From Metopolophium dirhodum (lineage: Eukaryota > Arthropoda > Insecta > Hemiptera > Aphididae), in NCBI RefSeq assembly GCF_019925205.1, contig NC_083568.1:14320393-14384392 (forward strand): a stretch of 64,000 nucleotides of DNA. Reading direction: 5' to 3'. Positions within the stretch are counted from its first letter, which is position 1; each line of letters starts with the position of its first letter. Shown here piece by piece: positions 51,902-62,445 of this stretch. Position numbers and translations under genes: made by a program. The notes under the pieces were generated by a model. It did no database searches and had not been told where the DNA came from. It saw only the letters and a program-made list of their open reading frames with translations.

Positions 51902-51975
51902 GTGTTATGCAAGCGAAACCGTCAGTAGGTCAACAGCATTATCATCAAAATAATAAATCATTATTCCACTCATAA
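51902..51975 (+). CDS. Candidate short terminal exon without zinc fingers
   Basis: A strong acceptor (CACTTTTTTTTTGCAG) ends at 51901. The next bases are GT and then 23 codons (starting V-M-Q-A-K-P-S-V-G-Q-Q-H, ending K-S-L-F-H-S), with a TAA stop at 51973-51975. The phase is the same as all zinc-finger cassettes, so it could be an alternative end for the same upstream exon, giving a finger-less isoform. Drosophila lola is known to include isoforms lacking fingers, which makes this plausible. Against it: the peptide is short, matches nothing I know, and a T-rich acceptor can arise by chance in AT-rich DNA. An AATAAA follows at 52240-52245. Confidence 0.5.
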
Positions 51976-52436
51976 TGTACATTAAACAATCGTTTCTTTA
52001 CTTATCTATAGACAGGTGTAGTTAAAAACGATATATTTTTACATCAATTGATCTTTTTGTATATTTTTTTTCTCATCATGTCATAGTTTTACTTTTAGAG
52101 TATTAAATATTTTTACAGCGCTGGATCTAACTTTTAAAAAAATCAAATGAAGAATTAAATGTTCAATAATGACAGAAACTATTATTCAACTTATATAATA
52201 TTTTTAAAATAGATAAATTACTATCTTACCTATCTGAAAAATAAAATTATATATGTACTTTTTTTATTTTAACTGGTAGGTTTTGGTATTAGTAGTGAAG
52301 TAGTATTTGCAGTAATCTTACTAGTAGTTATTGTGAAATTGGCTTATACTTTTCGCACGCTCTTGTTTCGCACCTGAGCATGTCTTTAGCTTCTTCTATC
52401 ATCTCTGCCCCTTGTATTAACAACTGGTGGTTGCAG
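51976..52436. other. Spacer before cassette 8
   Basis: AT-rich, no coding recognised; includes the probable 3' UTR of the 51902 exon. Confidence 0.5.
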
Positions 52437-52693
52437 TTACAGGCGATGAAATGGCCACAATTACTGCCACACAGCGTGTGGTGAATAATCATCTGACCAA
52501 CATCAATTATCATCATTTGTCAAGTGTAATTAAATACTTGAATAATCAGCAACAGACACCACAACAACTGCAACAGCCAAAAACATGGACCACAACCAAT
52601 GCATTGTCAATATCGCAAAGATATTTTGAGAAGATTGCCCCAGCATCTGTTGGCATTCCAGCATTGATGAATCAAAATTTTTATGATATGCAG
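52437..52693 (+). CDS. lola-type cassette 8, exon a (Asn/Gln-rich leader)
   Basis: First of two exons making one alternative C-terminus. The acceptor CAACTGGTGGTTGCAG ends at 52436; the exon starts TT (phase 1, Val with an upstream G). It encodes 86 residues: a Thr/Asn/His-rich part, a Gln-rich stretch (N-N-Q-Q-Q-T-P-Q-Q-L-Q-Q at about residues 36-47), then a mixed part ending in M-Q. It closes on a donor CAG|GTAAAA in phase 0, matching the phase-0 acceptor at 53388. No finger lies in this exon. If the intron is kept, the frame adds 24 codons and stops near 52768, giving another finger-less end. Confidence 0.8.
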
Positions 52694-53388
52694 GTAAAAT
52701 ACTTTTATATTATTGATATTATATCAAGTAACCAAACTATGTTTAAAAAAAATATATATACAGGGTGATTTTTTAAGCGGCTCGCTCTACTTTTATGCTT
52801 TAATAATATGTATATATATTTAAATTCTGGTTTTTGAAATTCTTAAATACACTTGAAGACCATATTTTTGAATCCTTGAGATTTTTTTTTTGTACCACTT
52901 AAGGATGATCCTGTGACAATTTAAACTTCTGTCTTTAAATAGGAAACCCCACCCACCACCTGTACATTTAGATATATTTTTTTGAGAATTTTGATGTAAC
53001 TAAATCAAAATTAGAGCGATTAGTTTTTGAGTTTTATTAGTGTGTATACTAAGTATTATATAACTATGATAATGGGTTAAGTAGATATGGAGTCTTAGAC
53101 GATTTGAAATAGTTAGACAGAGTATTTACTTTTCATTTATCAATATAAATAATTTGTAAAAACGATCTGAGTATAATAAATATTACATTTAGTTTTAATT
53201 AAGTCAGTAAGGGGTTTTCATTTTAAAATTAAAAGTTGTATGGACACTCCTTAAGTAGTAAAAAAATATAAGAAATTTGAATAAATGTTTTATTAAAGGA
53301 AAAAATGGGGGTGAGCATGCTTAAAAAATCACTGTATATGCATAATGATGATGGCAAAATAGTTTTTCTAACAAAATATTTCTCATAG
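52694..53388 (+). other. Intron of cassette 8
   Basis: A GT-AG intron of 695 bases. A transposon-like element (52761-53334) makes up 574 of them, so without it the intron would be about 120 bases. Confidence 0.7.
52761..53334. mobile_element. MITE with CAGGGTGATTTTTTAAG ends inside an intron
   Basis: The left end CAGGGTGATTTTTTAAGCGG and the complement of the right end CAGTGATTTTTTAAGCATG align with a two-base gap. Both sides are flanked by TA-rich sequence (TATA left, TATAT right), so a TA duplication is possible. Non-coding. Confidence 0.65.
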
Positions 53389-53655
53389 GATTCTGGTTCA
53401 GATGCATCTGGTCATGATGGCTATGGAAGACACAGGAGACATAATAGGGACAAGGAACCTATATTTCAATGCCCCGACTGTGATAAAAGGTATCGCTCTA
53501 AAACCAGCTTAAGTCTACACAAACGTCTTGAATGTGGAAAAGAACCAGCCTTCCAGTGCCCATACTGCCCGCTCAAAACACATCAGAAAGGTAACCTGCA
53601 AGTGCATATAAAAAAGAAACACAACGATCACGGAGAACTTAATAGGACTTATTGA
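53389..53655 (+). CDS. lola-type cassette 8, exon b (C2HC + C2H2 fingers)
   Basis: Second exon of the cassette. The acceptor TTTCTCATAG ends at 53388 and the exon starts on a whole codon, D-S-G-S-D (phase 0), unlike every single-exon cassette. Eighty-eight residues: a Ser/Gly/Asp then Arg/His-rich leader, finger 1 at C28, C31, H44, C49, linker ECGKEP, finger 2 at C57, C60, H73, H78, and a short tail to the TGA at 53653-53655. S-K-T-S-L-S-L-H and RLECGKEP are shared with the minus-strand cassette at 18821. H-Q-K-G-N and H-I-K-K-K-H are shared with the 50080 cassette. No open frame long enough to stand out covers it, so it is easily missed by simple ORF calling. Confidence 0.9.
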   Translation, partial: DSGSDASGHDGYGRHRRHNRDKEPIFQCPDCDKRYRSKTSLSLHKRLECGKEPAFQCPYCPLKTHQKGNLQVHIKKKHNDHGELNRTY

Positions 53656-56600
53656 ATTATATTAGTAAAACAACATTGGTCTGATAAACATTTAGAGAGA
53701 TGATAGTGCCATCCTCCCAGAGTCATAACTTTTAATACATTTCCAAAGGACATAAACAATAGAAATATTCCAATTTATCTCAATACATAAACCAAAATAT
53801 ATAAAATAGATTCAAAAGGCTGGTTATAAAACTCATTTGCTTAAATTATATTTCTTAAACTAATATTTTTTTTTTACTTTGTTGAGTAATTTTAGGTTAA
53901 TTGATGAATTGTTAATTGATAAATTATTAATTAATAAAAACAACTCTAATATTAATAATACATTCAAAAACTACCCTTTTAGTTACTTTATTATTGATAA
54001 GATTTATTTTTCTTTATAAAAATTATTAATTTTCATTTAATAACTTATTTTTTATCCCATATATTGGAGTATCATGAAAACAGGGTGTTATTTTTCATAT
54101 TTACATATACTCCTTATAATTTCCTTATTAATAAATTTTATGTTTTCTGATACTTGAGTAACTAATTTCTTATAATATCAATTTACGTATACGGTATTAA
54201 TCTCTAATTAATATATAATGCAAACGACTGATGTGCTTTTCTTACCAAAATTATGTAAAAACGTAAAACATTCGACCCGTACCTTTTGGCACTGAAATTC
54301 ACAGATGAAAATGAATCACCCAAATCAAATCTATTGTATATAATATATTAGAAGAAAAAACAGTACAAAATATGTGTTCGTTTAACATAAGAGTATATAC
54401 ACTCTTGATAACAATTTATTTTATGGACCAAAATGTCTGCATATCTGAGTTTCCAAACAATAACAAATAAATTATGTGACCATTTAATATTTTTGAGGGT
54501 TGCGTAATTAATGACACATTGGTACTACATGCCTTGTCCATGTAATCATTTATTATAATTTTATTCATACCAAAGTTTTTTTTAAGTACAAATGATAGAT
54601 ATAATTAACATAAATATAATTTTTCCTTAATGATTGTAGTATTTTGTTTTAGTATTATAATACAATATGTTTAAAAAATAGTTTATAATATGCCATTATT
54701 TTTACCAAAGTTACCTATCTCAAACTACTAAGATATTTATGTACTGTTAACTAAACCGTTTACAAAAATGTGCCTTACACTTGGCTACCCGTGACTTACT
54801 ATTTTAATAAATATTTCCTGGTTTTAAACAATTAAAAACGGTTCAATGAGACTCATACTGGGTGGTATATTATCTCTTTAAATGCAGTAATAAAATAAAA
54901 TACATAACATTACTTTCCAAAGAATATACAAATAATAATTATTTCATTTTAAAAATGCAATGTTGCTCTCTTGACCTAAGATCTCCAAAGATATATATAA
55001 ATATATATATTATTAAATATTATATAATACAATAATTTATAAAAGTTTAATTATTAGCAATAAGAAACATACTGTCTGAATGTAAAATCTATAAAAAAAA
55101 TCCACCTCATATTACTACGAGTAGTTTATTCCGTTAATGAGTGCAATTTTTCCTATTTTATAAAATGTAACTATGTATAAAAAAAAAGTTATACGTCTTG
55201 TTCCTAGTTACTTTTTTAATATTTATTTACATATTCATATATTAGTTATGTATATATATATTATATATATATAAATTAACATATTATTATTACTATTATT
55301 ATTTTTTGTAATTTTATTTTTTGTAGTACATTTGTCTACCTCATTAATAGCTTTAAAAAACAAAATGTACAATATTACTGTTTATTTTTTAAACTATTAT
55401 TTATTATTATTACATCACTTATTGCATTAGATATTAAGCCATCAAGACTAAACCAACACTTGAAGTACAAATATGCGATTGCAGGAATTTATTCAAATTA
55501 ATAATTTTAATGTAATTTGTAGGGTATAATAATATTCATCTAGTTAGTTTATACAGGGGTTCTTTTTCGTGTAGCTATACATTATTTTACTAGACTTGCC
55601 TATATGATTTAGAACCTTACATAAGTTTTATTTTTCCGGTGGTAATATTGTTCCTAATACCAAAAATATATGTTATGTAATTCCTACTATGGAGGAAATG
55701 GGAGATATTTATCTAGAAACAATATTATGATATTAAGTTTTGCTTATAAAAATAAACGCTAGATAGAATTGTGTGCGCTATAGTTCAATGTCATATTCAA
55801 AGCAATATATATGTAACCTAGTTGGACATGAGACTTAGACAAAAGGCAATAACTTTATGTAGCAAATAATTTTAATATCTAAGCCCATTTAACAAATTTG
55901 TGTTAGAATTATTGAACCCCAAATTATTGTTTGTTTTTTTTTTTTGAAAAATCGCAATCATTGAAGGTACAAGTATAACTTTTAATAATTATCAACTTAA
56001 AGTACAAACAAATTCTAAATAATTAATATGGTTCAACCACAATGTTGTTATGTAAGATATGTATATAATGTAAATGGATAAATTCTTAAAATGTTTAAAT
56101 TTTTTTTTTTCTTCATTTTTTACTTTATTTTGTGATAACAAAGTCTATACCACCCCCACCACCTCAGTACATAAGATCATAAAATAACATTTAATTTTAA
56201 TTTTTTTTCTACATAGTTCCTATTTTTTAGACAAACTATGCATTTTACCTTTTTATAATTTTATTTTAATCATACAAATAGTGTTCATTTTGGTAGAGAA
56301 TTATTTTGTTCAAACATCTTAAAATATGTAAATCTTTATGTACCTGATGTTTTGCATTTAATTAATAAGTTACTAGCACTCACAATGTTTCCAAAGGTAT
56401 TTTCCTTCCAAGTAGAATATTATATACAACAATTTTATGTTTAAGCATAAATACTTGCAATAAGCGTTTTTTGTATGCATACAGTGTTAAATATTTTTAA
56501 TTTGTTTTGTAAGCACACAACACATCATAAACACGCGAGCAGTATTATTGAATTTTCTTCATTGTACGATTATATACCTAACCTTTATTTACATTTTTTT

Positions 56601-57470
56601 TATCATTATTATTTACGAGATCAAATATATTATTTATATAGAAAATATGTGTATATGTTTTGTGCACTAAATTTAGATGCTTAGTTTTGATAAAGTGTAA
56701 ATGTAGTATAATGCAATATGTTGTAATTTAAAAACAAATTTATAAAAAAAAAAAACCACTTGTCATTTAAAGAAAACTATATTAAATATATTAGTTTCTG
56801 AATATAATTGATTGTGTTTTATGAAATTATGAATTTACTATAGGTAAATTGATTTAATCCTGCCAAATAATTATGCAGTATAATACACTTCAAATGTCTT
56901 AGTACTGGGAGAATAATTGCGTCAATATAAACATTTGGAACTCGTTGAATAAACTGAACAAATTTGTTCATACCTATAAATAAATAATACATTAACAGTT
57001 TCAGATCAGATCTGACAAATTGTAGTTTACCAAATGTATTAATATCAAGTTTAATTCAATAAACCATCTTGTTGCACTATATTTTGTTATATTCATAAAT
57101 AAATAAAAAATATATTACATATATTCGGTGAAAAATCACGTCCATACAGTTATTCATTTTTTAATTACAACAACATTAAAAAGGTAGACAAGTAGGTACC
57201 GCTCTGCTGTGAAGTAGTTGTCAGAATGTCATGTACTGGATATGTTAAATTTGAGGTCAATGATAAATCATTGCATAGTATATATGAATACATTTCTTAG
57301 AGGAGACTATGTGTAAGCTATGTATAAAATAATCAAATTTAATAATTAATAAAAATCGAAAAATAGCGTAACTTTCCGGTTAACATTTTTTTTTTTAGTG
57401 TAGAAAAACATGACTTATGAGGAATTAAATTTTTAAATGTTAGAGATGAAAAGAAAAATTGTACTGAATT
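53656..57470. other. AT-rich downstream region
   Basis: The proximal part is probably 3' UTR of the cassette-8 transcript. There are TA microsatellites near 55250-55275, and a truncated piece of the dispersed repeat at about 57190-57290. No gene recognised; the open frame at 56475-56684 has no domain. Confidence 0.5.
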
Positions 57471-57477
57471 TCTTAAG

Positions 57478-57901
57478 AGGATGCTACCCATGCATTTGTT
57501 GTCTCCGTCTTACACACGTACGACATGGCAAATTTTCGTTCACTAGTTTCAATAGTGTGCTGTTAGTTTTAATATTAGAGTGATTTTACCTATTATCAAT
57601 TTTTTAGATAATAAAATTATCTGGGATTAAGCGTTGGCTTTTATTCGATATTTTAATTTTCAAGCGAGATATAAGCATTTTTAATTTTTGATATTTCACA
57701 TACCCATATATTGCTTGGAAATGAAAATTTCGAAAAATCGGCAACGCTTAAGCACAGGTAATGTTCTTACCTAAAAGTTTTATAATAGGTCAACTCACTC
57801 TAGTATCAAAACTAACAGCACACTATTGAAACTTGTGAACGACAATTTGCTATATCGTGCGTATGGTAAGACGAAGACAGCAAATGTATGGGTAGCGTCC
57901 T
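57478..57901. mobile_element. Foldback-like element with long inverted repeats
   Basis: 424 bp. The left 120 bases (starting AGGATGCTACCCATGCATTT) align with the complement of the right end (AGGACGCTACCCATACATTT) with scattered changes. The arms therefore fill over half the element. Left-flank TTAAG and right-flank AAAAA give no clear duplication. Non-coding interior. Confidence 0.75.
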
Positions 57902-58450
57902 AAAAATTGGGTCGCTGTATTGGACGGTGTTATAATTCAATGATATAGCGCAGATGGTCTGTCAGCCTATAATATTACTAAGTATATTTGATAATATTAT
58001 TGTGACTTTATAGTAGGGCTTAAATTTAAAAAAAAATATCTCGTTTTTAAATTTTCAGATATTTTAGCATTATGCAATTTTAATGTTGATCGTTATTGTA
58101 CTTTCAAACGCTGTTTATCGTTATTATATTTTTTAACGTTATTTAAATTTTTTGTTTTATTTATTATATTTTTATTTTAGGTATAGATAAGTATTTTTAA
58201 CAATAATATAACTTGAAATGGCATAATAATTTTAATGTTATATAAGTATTTAGTAGGTATACCAAACCATAATGTGGCTGCAGTCTGTATCTGATTAAGA
58301 TTTGAATTACAGAAATAAACTAAAATTCTATTAAATTCAATATTTATGGATCAAACAGCGAAAAAGTATTACAAAAAGGTAAATTACTGTTGACATAGGT
58401 TTGCCATCTTTGAGTTGTTCATAGTTATAAGATTCATTCTTATATAGACT

Positions 58451-59004
58451 CAAGGACGGCACCAGAATTGTTTTCCTAGGAGGGCGATAAAGGGCAAGTA
58501 CATTTTTTGAAGGGGCAAGCTCAACAATTATTGTTCTTCTATCAATAGAAAAAAAAATAATGGTTTATGTATGTTATTGTTTTTCAGTTTTTGAGATTTA
58601 ACATTTAAGTGAAATCAAACAACATTTACACCAACGAATATTTATACCAAGTACCAACGAATGAACGAAATGCGACCATGCACAAGTGTACACACACACA
58701 TGACATATACACATACGATTATACATTACATTACATTTTATATTACACAATTAACAGAATGACGAGTGACGACTCGTTTGGGAAACAGCATTTTTAAACA
58801 TTTTGAACGATCACATTTACCGATTATGACGAGTTAAAAATTAAGATAGTAATCCCATTTAGTATTTACGATTATAATATAATGTCCATCATACAAACGA
58901 TAACAGACCAGTAAAAATAGGAGATCTGGGGGGAAGGGCGAGAACTTATTCTGGGGAGGCAGTCGCCTACGCTTGCCCCCCCCCCCCCCTTAGCGCCGTC
59001 CCTG
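58451..59004. mobile_element. hAT-type element with terminal C-run
   Basis: The left end CAAGGACGGCACCAG and the complement of the right end CAGGGACGGCGCTAAG are alike. A C-run of 14 or more lies just inside the right end. The flanks TATAGACT and TAATAGACT differ by one extra base, consistent with an 8-bp duplication that has since gained a base. Non-coding. Confidence 0.65.
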
Positions 59005-59169
59005 TAATAGACTAAAAGTATCATTTTGTACCCACAGACAGACAACCACAACAGTGAAAAATATAATATAAATATATTATTTTTTTATTATTTTTATTTT
59101 TATTGCCAACAATTTATACTAATATAATGTAATTTTGATAATAAATATTAAATAATCACCATGGATCAC

Positions 59170-60720
59170 TTCAAAATTGTATAGCTGATTTCCCAATAGT
59201 TTTCATTAGCGCCCAGAAAAACAAAATACAAATTAAGGAAAAACGGGAATTTTTACGCAAAACAAATGATAGGAAGTACATGAAATTTTCACTAAATATT
59301 ATAAATACTGTATTGTATACATGAAAAAATTTTCAAAATATTTTGACTTGTATTGAAATATTTACTGATATACTGAGTTTCAAACTTTCATAGGTTTTTT
59401 TCTATGAATGTCAATAAAACTTTATTTGTTGGACAAGATTACTCATAAGTTTGTCTACCTTAATCAACAAAAAAATGTCTACAAGCAAATCAAATTAAAT
59501 TTTTATGAGCGTTTGATGTTCATATTTTTACAAGATTGGATTATTCACTCGATTTCTCATGTAGTGATTTTGTTATTTTGTCGTAATTCAAAAACGAATA
59601 ACTACATGAAAATTTTACCGAATGTTTATATTTTCATTTTATATACACAATACAATTTTAAAAATATTTTTACTCTTTTTGAGCCGTTTACAGACATCGT
59701 CAGTTTTCAATTTTTTCAATTTTTTCAATTTTTTTTATTTATATATCAATAAAATTTTATTTGTTGGGTAAAAAAAACGTGAACATTTTATACAAGGCTC
59801 CTGATATATTGTTACAATATCAGTTAAAAAATATTAAAAATACATAGGCACAGTTTTTTTTATAAAAATTTAAATTTCGAATTTTGGCAAAATGTATCAA
59901 ATTTAAAATTTAATAATTGTTTTGTAGTTAAAAATCTATGAAATGTTTAACTATAATAGATATGAACTGAATATTTAAAATAAAGTTCTACGTGAATAGG
60001 TTTTATATAAATTACTTTATTAACATTAATATCATCAAATATACTTATTAATATCATAGGCGTGGTATGTACGTCAATAGTTTGTTAATAGTTTTCAAAC
60101 GCGACGTGAAAAACAAAAGAAAAATTAAGAAAAAACGGGAATTTTTACGCAAAATCTGTTTTCGAGAAAATCGATTTTGGTGTTTGGTGTAACTCTAAAA
60201 CAAATGACCGTAGGGACATGACATTTTGACTGAATGTTTATATTAGCATTTTCTATACACCATAAAATTTACAAAATATTTTGACTCTTTTTGAGCTGTT
60301 CACGGCCATTGTCAGTTTTCAATTTTTTTAGTTTTTTTTTCTATAAATATCAATAAAATTTTATCTGTTGAGTGAAAAAGCTTGAAAATTTAATAGAAGG
60401 CTCCTAGGTTATTGTTTCAAAGGCAGATGAAAAAAATTAAAAATCCTTTTTCAGTTTTTATTTATAAGCATTTAAAGTTTAAATATTGACAAAATACTGA
60501 AAAATCACAAAAATTAGCAAATTATTTAGAGTTGAGAATTCATAAAAATTTTTCTTTTTTAATCTAAGATTTGAAAATGTAATACAAGATTATCCATAAG
60601 TTTGTCTACTTTTATCAAAAAAAAAATTTCTACAAGAATTGCAAATTAAATTTTTATGAGCGTTTGAAATTCATATTTTTACAACATTTGATATTCACTC
60701 GATATCTTTTGTAACGATTA
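59170..60720 (+). repeat. Old dispersed repeat, copy C, with internal duplication
   Basis: Two diverged versions of one sequence lie about 0.9 kb apart. ACGGGAATTTTTACGCAAAA occurs at about 59242 and 60138. A CAGTTTTCAATTTTTT motif near 59700 recurs near 60314, each followed by TCAATAAAATTTTAT. AATTTTTATGAGCGTTTGA is near 59497 and 60648. It is related to the copies at 24820 and 41140, which run the other way. No domain found. Confidence 0.55.
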
Positions 60721-61246
60721 ATTTGATTTACTTCTTTTATTATAGCAATACTGCAATAGTTATATTAAGTATGGTTAGTTGCCACCCTTAGGGATTTGTG
60801 AATTTTACTACCACAAACGTTTGCACCCACATGAGTTTCAACCAAGTGCCGCTTATGAATTTATGTTTAAAGATATTTGATTATTTTCCGTTTTCATGAA
60901 ATGACGTTTTGGAGACTTGGATTTAACTATAAAAGTAATTTATTTTACTATTAGGCATAAAATTAATTTTTTTGCATATGTCACTGTGTGTATAAAATAT
61001 AATAATATACGCTAAAAGTAATAGCCACGAATAATATTTTTAAATTATAATATAACCAAAATTGGAGTATCCTGTCATACTACATGTGTTATATTTTTAT
61101 TTCATTTTATTACGGAATCTTAATTACCTACCTGTGACTTGAGTTCTTAAGAGATTAACAAGATATTATAATGGTGATAGGTACAACAATATAAAAGCTA
61201 TTTATTGTTTAGTCATCGTGATAACTTGTCAAATATATCCATACCA

Positions 61247-62437
61247 CAGTGTCGTATCGACCGGGGGGGTTAAAACCCCTACCCCACCTCCCAAGTAAAA
61301 TACGAATAATGATTTTTTTAATGGAATATTATATTTAGACTAGGATCATATTATGCGTTTTGTCGGTCGGTCTATTCCCGGTGGTTTTAAAAGGTTCCGT
61401 ATATCGGTCTAGTTTGGCCCCGATAACGCGTTAATATTTTTGTCGAAAAATAATTATTGTCATTCCATGTCACATTTTATTACATGGGTCATGGTTGTTT
61501 ATGAGCAAAGTACTAAGTAGTAAGTACTAAGTTCATACACAGATATACGTGTGCGTGTAATGTGTATAATAGATAATATTTTGTAATCGTAATATCGTTA
61601 CTATCTTTGAATCATGCGATTTGACATGATAATAAATATTATATACCAACTAAACTAATCTACAAATAACCGATCGATGATTAGGTACTAGTTACACTAA
61701 TCTGCAACGTGAATACTCAGAATACTCGCACAATTTCATTTTATTTTGAACTCTCGTTCAGAACGAGCCGTTCTGAGTTCAATATTTTTGTATTTATACA
61801 ATTATTTAATATTTTAAACGTAATTCATTTTTTTATCTATCTTCTTGAGACTGACATTGTACATTTAGTACGTCGTTATGAAAAAATCGTTAAGTGCAGT
61901 GAACAACAAAGTATCGGAGAACTTAGATTATGGTGGAATTATGTAAGCCAAATGAATGACAATCTTAAAAATGCCCATTCAGCTTTACTTGTATGTGATG
62001 AAAAAATATTTCCAATTATACGAAAACTTTTAGTTATTCTTGTTACTCTACCAGTAACGACAGCCACACCAGAAAGGACTTTTTCGACTCTTCGTCGTCT
62101 CAAAACCTATCTACGAAATACAACCGGAGAATCTCGCTTAAATGGATTATATTATAGATTATAGATTATTCAATGCTAAATATTCATCGGGATATTGAAA
62201 TCTCAACAGACGCAGTACTAGATGAATTATCAAAATCATCGAGACGAATTAATATTAAGTTATAACTTAATAGGTTAGTGTTTTTAGTCTATAAAATATA
62301 CATTTTTAAAAAATTGTATTGTGCATGTCTTTAAATATAAGAAGAATACAATTGTATAAACATTTTTTTTTTATATATATTGTATATAAAATATGATACC
62401 CCCCCCCCACCATTAACGAATTCTGCGTACGCCACTG
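61247..62437 (+). mobile_element. hAT element with perfect target duplication and truncated transposase
   Basis: 1191 bp. The left end CAGTGTCGTA and the right end TACGCCACTG form a short inverted repeat. The flanks are a perfect 8-bp duplication CCATACCA (61239-61246 and 62438-62445). A G7 run follows the left end and a C-run precedes the right. It contains the C-terminal part of a hAT transposase at 61709-62265. The N-terminal BED finger and catalytic acidic residues are not present, so it cannot move itself. Confidence 0.85.
61709..62164 (+). pseudogene. hAT transposase C-terminal dimerisation domain, broken
   Basis: A 151-codon frame whose first 45 or so codons look like noise. From about residue 70 it reads as the hAT C-terminal region: L-R-L-W-W-N-Y-V, then F-P-I-I-R-K-L-L-V-I-L-V-T-L-P-V, then the diagnostic T-P-E-R-T-F-S-T-L-R-R-L-K-T-Y-L-R-N. 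It stops at 62162-62164 next to a small TATAGAT duplication. The normal continuation (M-L-N-I-H-R-D-I) is found in a different frame from 62173 to the stop at 62263-62265, so the gene carries a frameshift as well as lacking its N-terminus. It is related to the domesticated-type 52 kDa repressor / ZMYM-like hAT proteins by this motif, but here it is a transposon remnant. Confidence 0.85.
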
Positions 62438-62445
62438 CCATACCA

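Larger units (their letters stand above)
57902..61246. other. Repeat-rich stretch without host genes
   Basis: Contains a hAT-type element (58451-59004) and dispersed repeat copy C (59170-60720). The 114-codon open frame at 59408-59752 lies wholly inside the repeat and is not called as a gene. Confidence 0.5.

Noticed and set aside
59408..59752. 114-codon plus-strand frame
   Set aside because: It lies entirely in the dispersed repeat, is not preserved in the second repeat unit, and has a repetitive Q-F-F tail from a simple repeat.
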